DNA of 5,677 bases from assembly GCA_946886425.1 (NCBI GenBank), contig CAMPIP010000154.1:1-5677 (forward strand), written 5' to 3'. The DNA is from an uncultured Actinomycetes bacterium. Lineage in GTDB: Bacteria; Actinomycetota; Thermoleophilia; Solirubrobacterales; 70-9. The position numbers and the translations under genes were made by a program. Positions 1 through 4,651 of the stretch are shown one piece after another; positions within the stretch are counted from its first letter, which is position 1, and each line of letters opens with the position of its first letter. A model generated the notes under the pieces. The model worked only from the letters and a program-made list of their open reading frames with translations. It searched no databases and had not been told where the DNA came from.

Positions 1-453
1 GCTGCTGCGGTCGTATATCGAGCAGGGGGGCTTCATCTTCGCCGCGGCGGGCTGTGAGACGATCGTCTCGATCAGGCTCATGAAGGCCTGCCGCGCTCGC
101 TCCATCCCGGGCGGGGCGCTCTCGTCGGCGCCGAGTTTCTTCAGGGTCGGCTCGACCATCGCTTCGACGGCGGACAGGAAGCAGGCCTGCTTGTCGTCGA
201 AGTGCCGGTAGAAGGCGCTGCGCGAGACCCCGGAGAGGGTGACGAGGTCGGCCACGGTAGTCGCCTCGTAACCCTTCTCGGCGACCGTCGCCACCATCGC
301 CGCGAAGAGCCTTTCGCGCTGGTTCCGTTCGGCCTCGTCCCGGGGCGTGCCACGTCCCGGGCGCAGTTTCCTCTCCCGCAGTTGCCCCGCATCCCCCCAC
401 GGCGTTCGCACCATCGCGGGCGGACCATATCCGGGCATCCGCGCGTCACTCAT
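1..453 (-). CDS. TetR/AcrR-family transcriptional regulator, 3' end outside the window
   Basis: The 151 visible residues read MSDARMPGYG at the start and run off the left edge, so the C-terminus is missing. After about 45 hydrophilic residues comes a classic TetR DNA-binding domain at roughly residues 46-95: ERLFAAMVATVAEKGYEATT, then the HTH VADLVTLSGVSRSAFYRHF, then DDKQACFLSAVEAM. The segment from about 115 on (MERARQAFMSLIETIVSQPAAAKM) is the first helix pair of the ligand-binding domain. Members of this family are dimeric repressors released by a small molecule; the ligand is not predictable here. ATG at 453 was chosen because it follows a weak GAGAG ribosome site (458-462); an in-frame ATG at 438 is an alternative. 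It points away from the TetR-C-like gene at 756, with about 300 bp of shared upstream DNA. The last 11 residues (KPPCSIYDRSS) do not look like a usual TetR continuation, see findings. Confidence 0.93.
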   Translation of the reverse strand, partial: MSDARMPGYGPPAMVRTPWGDAGQLRERKLRPGRGTPRDEAERNQRERLFAAMVATVAEKGYEATTVADLVTLSGVSRSAFYRHFDDKQACFLSAVEAMVEPTLKKLGADESAPPGMERARQAFMSLIETIVSQPAAAKMKPPCSIYDRSS

Positions 454-513
454 CGTGCTCTCAAGGCCTCATTTTCCTGGTACGCGTAGGACTATTGGGA
501 GGCTCGCATACTT

Positions 514-529
514 GCCTTGTACCTAAGGC
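514..529. promoter_or_regulatory. Candidate TetR operator, GCCTT-N6-AAGGC
   Basis: A perfect 5-bp inverted repeat spaced by 6 bp (spacer gtacct) lies 61 bp upstream of the tetR start. Operator size and location suit a TetR dimer, and TetR proteins commonly control their own promoters. The arms are short enough to arise by chance, so this is only a candidate. Confidence 0.25.
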
Positions 530-743
530 TATTTTCCGCATTCTAGAGCAGAAATGGACGCTTTCAAATCGCCCGAACAGGGGGTATGTGTCCGGCGCTC
601 CATGAGCGATCGGTCCGCGCCTGTTCTCATTCGATTCCGCTCCCAAACTGCTCTATCCGAATCGATGCGAGCGGGGCCGCGGCAGGGCGCCGCTCCCGGG
701 GCGCTCTCGCCGAGTGAATAGCGCGGTCTGTTAGTGTTCTTAA

Positions 744-749
744 AAAGGA
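744..749 (+). promoter_or_regulatory. Ribosome binding site AAAGGA for the TetR-C-like gene
   Basis: AAAGGA lies 6 nt before the TTG at 756, which favours this start. A second G-rich stretch (GGGGGA, 758-763) could serve the in-frame GTG at 771. An in-frame TAA at 741-743 rules out a longer N-terminus, so the lack of a DNA-binding domain is real in this reading frame. Confidence 0.5.
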
Positions 750-755
750 CCGGGG

Positions 756-1247
756 TTGGGGGATGAAGCGGTGAGCGCGGAGGCGATGGGTATGGGCGGC
801 GCGCCCGAGTTCGGCCCAGAGGGCGAATTTGTGCGTTCGATGGCGGCGCTGGAGACGGCGATCCTCGATGCCTGCGGGGCGTCGGCGGAGTGGCCGGCCG
901 GGATCGCGGCCGGCGTCTACGCGGGCGTCGACTTCGTCGTCGACCATCCGGACGCCGCCCAGGTTCTCACCGACGGCGCCACGAGTGGAGTCGATTACAA
1001 GCGGCGCTATGACGGCCTCGTCGGCCGTCTGACCGGTTTCCTGCGGGTGCGGGCGCCGCTCGATCGGCGCCTGCCGGTCTCGACCGACGAGGCGATGGTC
1101 GCCGGCGTCGTCGGCTTGGTCGGCGACCACGTCAGGATCGGCCGCGTCGAGCGGCTGCGGGAGCTGCGCCCGGAGCTGGTCCTCCTTACATTGCTGCCCT
1201 ATCTCGGGTTCGCCGAGGCGCAGCGTTGGGCCGAACCGGCCGAATAA
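756..1247 (+). CDS. TetR ligand-binding-domain-like protein without HTH
   Basis: The 163-residue protein resembles only the C-terminal effector/dimerisation part of TetR regulators. The recognisable pattern is a helix AALETAILDACGASAEWPAG (about 30-49), then GVYAGVDFVVDHPDAAQVL (53-71), a basic helix YKRRYDGLVGRLTGFL (81-96), TDEAMVAGVVGLVGDHVRIG (110-129), and a C-terminal ELRPELVLLTLLPYLGFAEA (136-155). The 'DHPDAA' step and the terminal 'PYLG.AEA' are typical of actinobacterial TetR C-domains. No HTH precedes it: a stop codon lies 15 nt upstream in frame. The start is TTG at 756 (AAAGGA 6 nt upstream); GTG 771 and ATG 786/792 are alternatives and shorten only a disordered N-terminus. It cannot bind DNA like a normal TetR. 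It might be a decayed paralogue, a ligand sink, or a partner that forms non-binding heterodimers with another TetR; these roles are inference. The family assignment is by pattern recognition. Confidence 0.75.
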   Translation: MGDEAVSAEAMGMGGAPEFGPEGEFVRSMAALETAILDACGASAEWPAGIAAGVYAGVDFVVDHPDAAQVLTDGATSGVDYKRRYDGLVGRLTGFLRVRAPLDRRLPVSTDEAMVAGVVGLVGDHVRIGRVERLRELRPELVLLTLLPYLGFAEAQRWAEPAE

Positions 1248-1260
1248 AGCGAACTGGCCC

Positions 1261-1289
1261 TTGACATATTGGTCCGTCTTTGTTCTTAT
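1261..1289 (+). promoter_or_regulatory. Strong sigma70-type promoter with extended -10, orphan
   Basis: TTGACA (1261-1266, perfect -35) is followed after 17 bp by TCTTAT (1284-1289, four of six matches to TATAAT). A TG dinucleotide at 1281-1282 gives an extended -10. The region is AT-rich against its surroundings. It starts 13 bp after the TetR-C-like gene and faces a convergent gene whose stop codon is at 1405-1407, so it has no conventional gene to drive. The expected transcription start is about 1295-1297. Confidence 0.6.
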
Positions 1290-1294
1290 TTTAG

Positions 1295-1363
1295 ATGGCG
1301 CGCCAATCTCGGGACTGTCCCGTCCATTCCCTGTACGGCTACGGTCCCAACACGCAAACGTGA
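1295..1363 (+). CDS. Possible leaderless 22-residue peptide
   Basis: An ATG sits exactly at the predicted transcription start of the orphan promoter and opens 22 codons (beginning MARQSRDC, ending GPNTQT) before TGA at 1361-1363. Leaderless mRNAs starting with ATG are common in actinobacteria, which makes the coincidence interesting. The stop falls within the base of the terminal hairpin. About 15 of 21 sense codons end in G or C, lower than the neighbouring genes, so codon use neither proves nor excludes coding. No homology is recognised. Confidence 0.2.
   Translation: MARQSRDCPVHSLYGYGPNTQT
1310..1322. promoter_or_regulatory. Perfect 13-bp palindrome CGGGAC-T-GTCCCG, candidate operator
   Basis: Two perfect 6-bp arms around a single T, about 15 nt downstream of the predicted start of the orphan transcript. 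A repressor bound here would block transcription. It could instead be part of the RNA fold. Which regulator would bind is unknown; the two TetR-type genes nearby are obvious candidates, but this is inference. Confidence 0.3.
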
Positions 1364-1403
1364 TGGCTCGGGGAAGCACCCTGCTTCTCCGGGCCGTTTG
1401 CGT
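1352..1403. terminator. 21-bp bulged hairpin between convergent transcripts
   Basis: The outer stem ACGCAAACG (1352-1360) pairs with CGTTTGCGT (1395-1403). The inner stem GCTCGGGGAAGC (1366-1377) pairs with GCTTCTCCGGGC (1383-1394), with two G-U wobbles. The loop is ACCCT and a 5-nt bulge (tgatg) lies on the left strand. It sits one base past the stop codon of the minus-strand DUF2600 gene and at the end of the transcript from the 1261 promoter, the position expected of a bidirectional terminator. Neither side has a real U-tract (only TTT at 1403-1405), which is not unusual for actinobacterial terminators. Confidence 0.6.
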
Positions 1404-1404
1404 T

Positions 1405-2550
1405 TCAGGCGGCGTGACGGCGGCGCATCGCGACGACGATCGGTCGCACCGCGGGTCCCAGCGCTTCGAGCAAGGCGGCGGCGACAGGACGCGCGAAGGC
1501 GGCATCGGCGCCGGGAGCGCTGAGGTAGAAGCCGGCGACGCCGGCGAGGATCGCGGCGTGGCGGCGAGGCTGTCGTAGTGGCGCCATGGACGCCGTGCCA
1601 CGGCTGGCCAGGAAGCCGATCCGGTTGGCGGCGTCTTCGGCATCCCGGTAGTAGGAGAGGTAGTTGTGGGCGTCGGCGGCGAGGTCCTCGTCGCGGTCGA
1701 CGAGGTCGTCGAGCAGGACCGTGAGGGCGCCGACCGGGGGGAAGTAAGCGGCGTCGATCAGCTCCGCCTCGGCCACCGTCGTGGCGGGGTCGGCGGCGGC
1801 CGCGATCAGGGCGTGGGCGGCGACCGAGGAGCTGGCCCCGGCGGCGAGCTCCCACCAGGCGTAGCCCGGCGGCGCCGCGAGCCCTTCGGCCCAGTCCCGC
1901 AGCGCCCCGCCGTCGTCGCCGAGCTCGGCCGCGTGCGTGCGGCCCTGCCCCTCGCCGCAGCGGGCCGCGGCCCGGCGGGCGGCGGGAAGCGTGGCCGCCG
2001 CCGCGGGGAGCCCGGCGACGATCTCGCGGCAGGCGTCGATCAGGGCAACCAGGTAGCCGCCGTCGTCGCAACGGCTATGTAGCGCGTACCACTCGCGCCC
2101 GGCGCCCTCGGGTCCGCGACGTGCCATAGCGGTCTCCGCGCCGCCGCCACCACCGGCTTCGCCATCCGGCGCCAGCGCCGCGACCAGCGCCCCGTGCAGG
2201 CGGAGCCCGTTCGCGAGCGGGTCGTCCGCCGGCTGCTCTCCCAGCGTGTCCAGGTAGTCGACCGCGACCTGGAATGCCGTCATCGCCTCGACTGCCTGCC
2301 GCCGCCGGCGCCGCGGGGCGAGGATCCCGAATACCGCCGTCGCCTCGGCATTGAGGCCCTTCTCGCGCACAGAAAAGAGCGCCTGCTCGCGCAGAACGGG
2401 GTCCGGGATCGTCTCGGCGACTCGCTCCCAACCCCGCAGTCCCTCCCGCACCACGGGCACGACGGTGGCTCGGTAGGCGGCGAGGGCGCGGACAACTTCG
2501 ATCCCGTCTCGCACCGTGGCAGCCGACACGGCCTTGACCCTAGCTACCAT
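1405..2550 (-). CDS. DUF2600 / tetraprenyl-beta-curcumene synthase-like large terpene synthase
   Basis: The 381-residue protein matches the DUF2600 (YtpB-type) pattern along its length: VVREGLRGWERVAETIPDPV (33-52), LREQALFSVREKGLNAEATAVF (53-74), MTAFQVAVDYLD (90-101), DDGGYLVALIDACREI (162-177), WWELAAGASSS (232-242), AYFPPVGALTVLLDDLVDRDED (268-289) and HNYLSYY (295-301). The two acidic segments D98-Y-L-D101 and D281-D282-L-V-D285-R-D287-E288-D289 are where the family has its Mg/diphosphate-binding residues. The characterised Bacillus member cyclises a C35 polyprenyl diphosphate; here the substrate is unknown. A Gly-rich low-complexity insert lies at about 130-152. ATG at 2550 has no Shine-Dalgarno sequence; GTG at 2529 or 2514 are downstream alternatives that would leave room for a promoter. 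The gene is divergent from the UbiA-like gene, 12 bp away. Confidence 0.88.
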   Translation of the reverse strand: MVARVKAVSAATVRDGIEVVRALAAYRATVVPVVREGLRGWERVAETIPDPVLREQALFSVREKGLNAEATAVFGILAPRRRRRQAVEAMTAFQVAVDYLDTLGEQPADDPLANGLRLHGALVAALAPDGEAGGGGGAETAMARRGPEGAGREWYALHSRCDDGGYLVALIDACREIVAGLPAAAATLPAARRAAARCGEGQGRTHAAELGDDGGALRDWAEGLAAPPGYAWWELAAGASSSVAAHALIAAAADPATTVAEAELIDAAYFPPVGALTVLLDDLVDRDEDLAADAHNYLSYYRDAEDAANRIGFLASRGTASMAPLRQPRRHAAILAGVAGFYLSAPGADAAFARPVAAALLEALGPAVRPIVVAMRRRHAA

Positions 2551-2566
2551 CCGCCGGTCCGGATGG
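2547..2566. promoter_or_regulatory. Shared divergent start region, 20-bp inverted repeat CCATCCG-N6-CGGATGG
   Basis: The whole gap between the two divergent ATG codons is 12 bp (2551-2562). Together with both start codons it forms a repeat with perfect 7-bp arms. Four of the seven symmetric pairs follow from both genes starting ATG-G, so only CCG/CGG is extra. No Shine-Dalgarno sequence is visible for either ATG. A weak plus-strand promoter (CCGACA 2523-2528, 16 bp, TACCAT 2545-2550) would put transcription start near the UbiA ATG, which suggests leaderless translation. The core TAGCTA (2541-2546) is a possible -10 on the minus strand, in which case DUF2600 translation would begin further in. 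Confidence 0.35.
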
Positions 2567-3519
2567 AAACGATCACTTCCGAACAGCCGACCGTGCCACC
2601 GGCCGACCCAGCCAAGGGGACCGCGAACGACCCTGTCGTGCCGCGGCGCTCGCCCTTGCGCGCGGCGATCAAGACCGGCCGCCCCAAGGAGTGGATCAAA
2701 AACGTCTTCGTGTTCGCCGGGCTGCTCTTCTCCGGCAAGTTCAACCAGTCGCACGAGGTCATCGAGGCGGTCATCACCTTCGTCTCGTTCTGCCTGATCT
2801 CCAGCGCCGGCTACTTCGTCAACGACCTGATCGACGTCGAGCTCGACCGCAAGCACCCGAAGAAGCGCTTCCGGCCGCTCGCCGCCGGCGAGCTCTCCGA
2901 GGGCGCCGCCAAGGTGATCGCTCCCGTCGTCGCCATCGTCGCCATCGCGATCGCTTTCGCCTTCGTCAATTGGGAGGTCGGCCTGATGGTGGTCGGCTAC
3001 GGGATCGCCCAGATGGCCTACAGCCTCGGCCTCAAGCAGATCGTGATCGTCGACGTGATGACCCTGGCTGGGCTCTTCATCCTCCGCGTTGCCGCCGGCG
3101 CCAGCGCCGTCGACGCTCACGCCTCAGAGTGGCTGATCCTCTGCACCGGCATGCTCGCCGCCTTCCTCGGCTTCACCAAGCGCCGCCAGGAGGCGGTCTC
3201 CGAGCTGCACGAGGGGACCTCGACCCGGCCGGTCCTCGAGCACTACTCGCTGCCTTTCCTCGATCAGATGGTCTCCCTGGTCACCACCGGCACCGTGATC
3301 AGCTACGCGATCTACACGGTCAACTCGCCGCTGATCGGCAGCCAGATGATGCTGACGATCCCGCCCGTGATCTACGGGATCTTCCGCTACCTCTACCTGA
3401 TCTACGACCGCTCCGACGACCGCTCGATGGCCCAGATCGTCGCCGGCGACCGCGGCATCCAGGCAGCCGGCGCCGCCTACGCGGTCATCGCCTTCCTGCT
3501 CCTCTACGTCTTCAACTAG
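2563..3519 (+). CDS. ubiA: UbiA-superfamily decaprenyl-phosphate phosphoribosyltransferase-like protein
   Basis: The 318-residue integral membrane protein has the UbiA signature N87-D88-L-I-D91-V-E-L-D95 followed by RKHPKKRFRPLAAGE (96-110). The NDxxDxxxDxxHPxKRxRP form is typical of the branch that transfers phosphoribose from PRPP to decaprenyl phosphate (Mycobacterium Rv3806c type) rather than of ubiquinone or menaquinone prenyltransferases. The second active-site region is GLKQIVIVDVMTLAGLFILR (156-175), with D164. K206-R207 (GFTKRRQE) and the C-terminal FRYLYLIYDRSDDRSMAQIV / DRG (274-298) also fit that branch. About eight to nine hydrophobic segments are visible, starting near 46. The product in mycobacteria feeds decaprenylphosphoryl-arabinose for cell-wall arabinan. 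The partner genes for that pathway (DprE1/DprE2) are not in this window, so the final glycan is unknown. The first 35 residues are hydrophilic and Pro-rich. It converges on the next gene with 16 bp between stop codons. Confidence 0.9.
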   Translation: METITSEQPTVPPADPAKGTANDPVVPRRSPLRAAIKTGRPKEWIKNVFVFAGLLFSGKFNQSHEVIEAVITFVSFCLISSAGYFVNDLIDVELDRKHPKKRFRPLAAGELSEGAAKVIAPVVAIVAIAIAFAFVNWEVGLMVVGYGIAQMAYSLGLKQIVIVDVMTLAGLFILRVAAGASAVDAHASEWLILCTGMLAAFLGFTKRRQEAVSELHEGTSTRPVLEHYSLPFLDQMVSLVTTGTVISYAIYTVNSPLIGSQMMLTIPPVIYGIFRYLYLIYDRSDDRSMAQIVAGDRGIQAAGAAYAVIAFLLLYVFN

Positions 3520-3528
3520 GCGCCGGGT

Positions 3529-3551
3529 GGAGGGCTCAGACGAGCCCCTCC
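3529..3551. terminator. Possible bidirectional terminator hairpin between convergent genes
   Basis: GGGCTC (3532-3537) pairs with GAGCCC (3542-3547) around the loop AGAC. Three further pairs (GGA 3529-3531 with TCC 3549-3551) form across a one-base bulge (C3548). It covers the stop codon of the minus-strand gene and lies 9 bp after the UbiA-like stop. There is no U-tract, so this is a modest candidate. Confidence 0.35.
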
Positions 3552-3952
3552 TCGACGCCTTCCATCAGGTAGAAGCGGGCGCGGCCGATCTCCTCCTCGT
3601 CGACGTGGACGACGGCGGCGTGGGGGCCGGCGGCGGCGAAGGTGGCGGAGGCGCCGATCGACATCACCAGGCGCTGCTCCTGGCCGGTCGGCATCCCTGG
3701 CGGGCGACCGGTCTCGAAGCTGGCGGCGAGGCCCTCGCCGAGCTCGACCCCGTCGGGGTCCTGGATGCCGACCCGCAGCTCGTGGGTGGCGTTGGTCTCG
3801 TGCCAGCCGACGTCGATGCCGAGGGCGATGTGGAAGGCCCACTCGTGGGGCAGCTCCGGCAGGCGCAGCACGTTCCAGCCGCCGCCGGTCATGTAGAGCT
3901 TGCCGTTGACCGCCTCGGCGTGATCGGCGAGCAGCAGGAAGCCGACGTTCAC
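3536..3952 (-). CDS. Small beta-rich protein, DUF6941-like, function unknown
   Basis: The 138-residue soluble protein begins MNVGFLLLADHAEAVNGKLYM, then TGGGWNVLRLPELP, alternating strands (HIALGIDVGW, HELRVGIQDPDG), a conserved-looking F79-E-T-G-R-P-P-G (79-86), and a final strand pair to residue 138. The 'LLADHAEA..GKLY..GGGW' opening and 'FE.GRPPG' centre recall an actinobacterial family that I believe is catalogued as DUF6941; the number is from memory. Its function is unknown. There is no signal peptide or membrane segment: the N-terminal FLLLAD stretch is too short. GTG at 3952 is favoured because it overlaps the previous stop as GTGA, implying translational coupling as the last gene of a small operon. 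No catalytic residues can be proposed. Confidence 0.82.
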   Translation of the reverse strand: MNVGFLLLADHAEAVNGKLYMTGGGWNVLRLPELPHEWAFHIALGIDVGWHETNATHELRVGIQDPDGVELGEGLAASFETGRPPGMPTGQEQRLVMSIGASATFAAAGPHAAVVHVDEEEIGRARFYLMEGVEEGLV

Positions 3953-4281
3953 TGGCTCTCGTCGTCGTAGGGGACGACGGGCAGGTCGGAGATCAGCTCG
4001 ACCTTGCCGCCGCGGTGGAACTGCAGGTCGACCGTCTCGTTCTTGCGGTAGGTCCCCCAGAGCCCCAGGTACATCGCCAGCCAGCGGCTGGTGCCGATCT
4101 TCTCCTTGACGATCGGCCGGGTGAAGATGACCTCGCCGCCCTCGATCTCGTAGTCGGCGCCCTGGCTCTGCTCGACCCCGTTGATGAAGACGGTGAACGG
4201 GGGTTCGGCCCCGGCCGGCAGCCTCACCCGCTCGCCGGCGGCGTAGCTGCCTTTGGGGATCTCGGTTCCGGAGTCGCTCAT
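3949..4281 (-). CDS. Small conserved-looking hypothetical protein (operon member)
   Basis: The 110-residue protein has a disordered N-terminus (about 1-25), then a beta-hairpin module PPFTVFINGVEQSQGADYEIEGGEVIFTRP (27-56). A short aromatic segment follows, SRWLAMYLGLWGTYRKNETVDLQF (65-88), and then a charged tail ending PYDDESQ. The 'FxNGVEQxxGxDYxxxGGxxxFxRP' pattern also occurs in many unrelated beta proteins, including phage tail proteins, but nothing else here suggests a phage. The hydrophobic stretch is too short for a sure membrane helix. ATG at 4281 has GGAAG/AGGA upstream and overlaps the preceding stop as ATGA. Its stop overlaps the next start as GTGA. Function unknown; coupling suggests it is made together with its two neighbours. 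Confidence 0.8.
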   Translation of the reverse strand: MSDSGTEIPKGSYAAGERVRLPAGAEPPFTVFINGVEQSQGADYEIEGGEVIFTRPIVKEKIGTSRWLAMYLGLWGTYRKNETVDLQFHRGGKVELISDLPVVPYDDESQ

Positions 4282-4637
4282 CGTTCCTGCTTCCGCAGAG
4301 TCTCGCGCACCAGCTCGAACGGCGTCTCGTCCCGGCTCGGCTCCAGCTCCTCGCGCTTGACCGCGCCGTGGAACGGCACGAAGGTCCCGTCCCCGCGCAC
4401 GTCGATCCCCGCCACCGGCTTGCGCAGCCGCCCCTTCCCGGCCAGTTGCAGCCGTCCCACGACCTGCTGCTCGGGCGTGAAGGTGCGCAGCACGTTCGCC
4501 GTCTTCGGCGGGCCCTGCGAGCGGATCTCCTTGGCCCGCTCACGCATGACCTCAACCGCCTCGTCGAGGTCGTCGAAGCCGAAATGAGAGACCTCGGCGC
4601 CCTTACGGACGGTCAATTTCCAACGGGGTCGGGCCAC
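4278..4637 (-). CDS. Small basic hypothetical protein (operon member)
   Basis: The 119-residue protein opens with a strand WKLTVRKGAEVSHFGF (6-21) and an amphipathic helix DLDEAVEVMRERAKEIRSQG (23-42). A beta-rich half follows, NVLRTFTPEQQVVGRLQLAGKG (48-69) and AGIDVRGDGTFVPFHGAVKREELEP (76-100), then a C-terminal helix FELVRETLRKQER. No known family or catalytic motif is recognised; 'G.DVRGDGT.VPF.GA..R..L' looks like a conserved core. The start is GTG at 4637, 14 nt after the stop of the DUF559 gene, with only a weak CAGG ribosome site, so it could belong to the same transcript. The stop overlaps the next gene's ATG (ATGA). Confidence 0.8.
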   Translation of the reverse strand: MARPRWKLTVRKGAEVSHFGFDDLDEAVEVMRERAKEIRSQGPPKTANVLRTFTPEQQVVGRLQLAGKGRLRKPVAGIDVRGDGTFVPFHGAVKREELEPSRDETPFELVRETLRKQER

Positions 4638-4651
4638 GCCTGGAGCCTAAG

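Larger units (their letters stand above)
454..755. other. Intergenic region between divergent TetR and TetR-C-like genes
   Basis: About 300 bp without a gene I can support. The part from 480 to 580 is more AT-rich than the flanking genes. It contains an 8-bp palindrome TACGCGTA (481-488) and the inverted repeat GCCTT-N6-AAGGC (514-529). Farther right there is a 7-bp inverted repeat TCGATTC/GAATCGA (631-637 and 659-665) with a 21-nt loop. I found no convincing -35/-10 pair on either strand. A 39-codon ORF at 602-721 (+) has no family resemblance and no ribosome site, and was left out. No remnant of a TetR HTH was visible in the plus-strand frames. Confidence 0.5.
1295..1404 (+). ncRNA. Candidate small transcript of about 110 nt ending in a long hairpin
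   Basis: This is defined by the promoter at 1261-1289 and the strong hairpin at 1352-1403. In between are further self-complementary pieces: CGGGAC-T-GTCCCG (1310-1322), and ACGG copies near 1335-1344 that can pair with CCGT near 1320. I recognise no known RNA family. It lacks the conserved features of SRP RNA, RNase P RNA or tRNA, and it does not show the C-rich loops of 6C RNA. It may act as a small RNA, as an antisense to the 3' end of the DUF2600 transcript if termination leaks, or as a tiny mRNA (next entry). Confidence 0.3.

Noticed and set aside
631..665. TCGATTC/GAATCGA inverted repeat as a terminator or operator
   Set aside because: Arms are only 7 bp with a 21-nt loop and no U-tract; it can arise by chance.
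602..721. 39-codon plus-strand ORF before the TetR-C-like gene
   Set aside because: No ribosome site, no resemblance to a TetR HTH or any family, and it does not join the downstream frame.
1352..1403. SRP (4.5S) RNA, because of GGGGAAGC near the hairpin tip
   Set aside because: The conserved SRP helix 8 sequence and GNRA-type tip are absent; it is a simple hairpin with an ACCCT loop.
2194..2562. Upstream extension of the UbiA-like reading frame
   Set aside because: It is antisense to the conserved N-terminal half of the DUF2600 gene; UbiA similarity begins after ATG 2563.
2551..3120. Upstream extension of the DUF2600 reading frame to 571 residues
   Set aside because: The extra part is antisense to the clear UbiA-like gene and is Asp/Glu/Gly-rich low complexity, typical of shadow frames in GC-rich DNA; family similarity begins after ATG 2550.
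3949..4281. Phage tail protein or prophage remnant
   Set aside because: Only one generic beta-hairpin pattern resembles tail proteins; there are no other phage genes, and the coupled neighbours are not phage-like.
3953..4555. Upstream extension of the DUF6941-like frame to 339 residues
   Set aside because: It overlaps two better-supported coupled genes in other frames and is Arg-rich shadow sequence.
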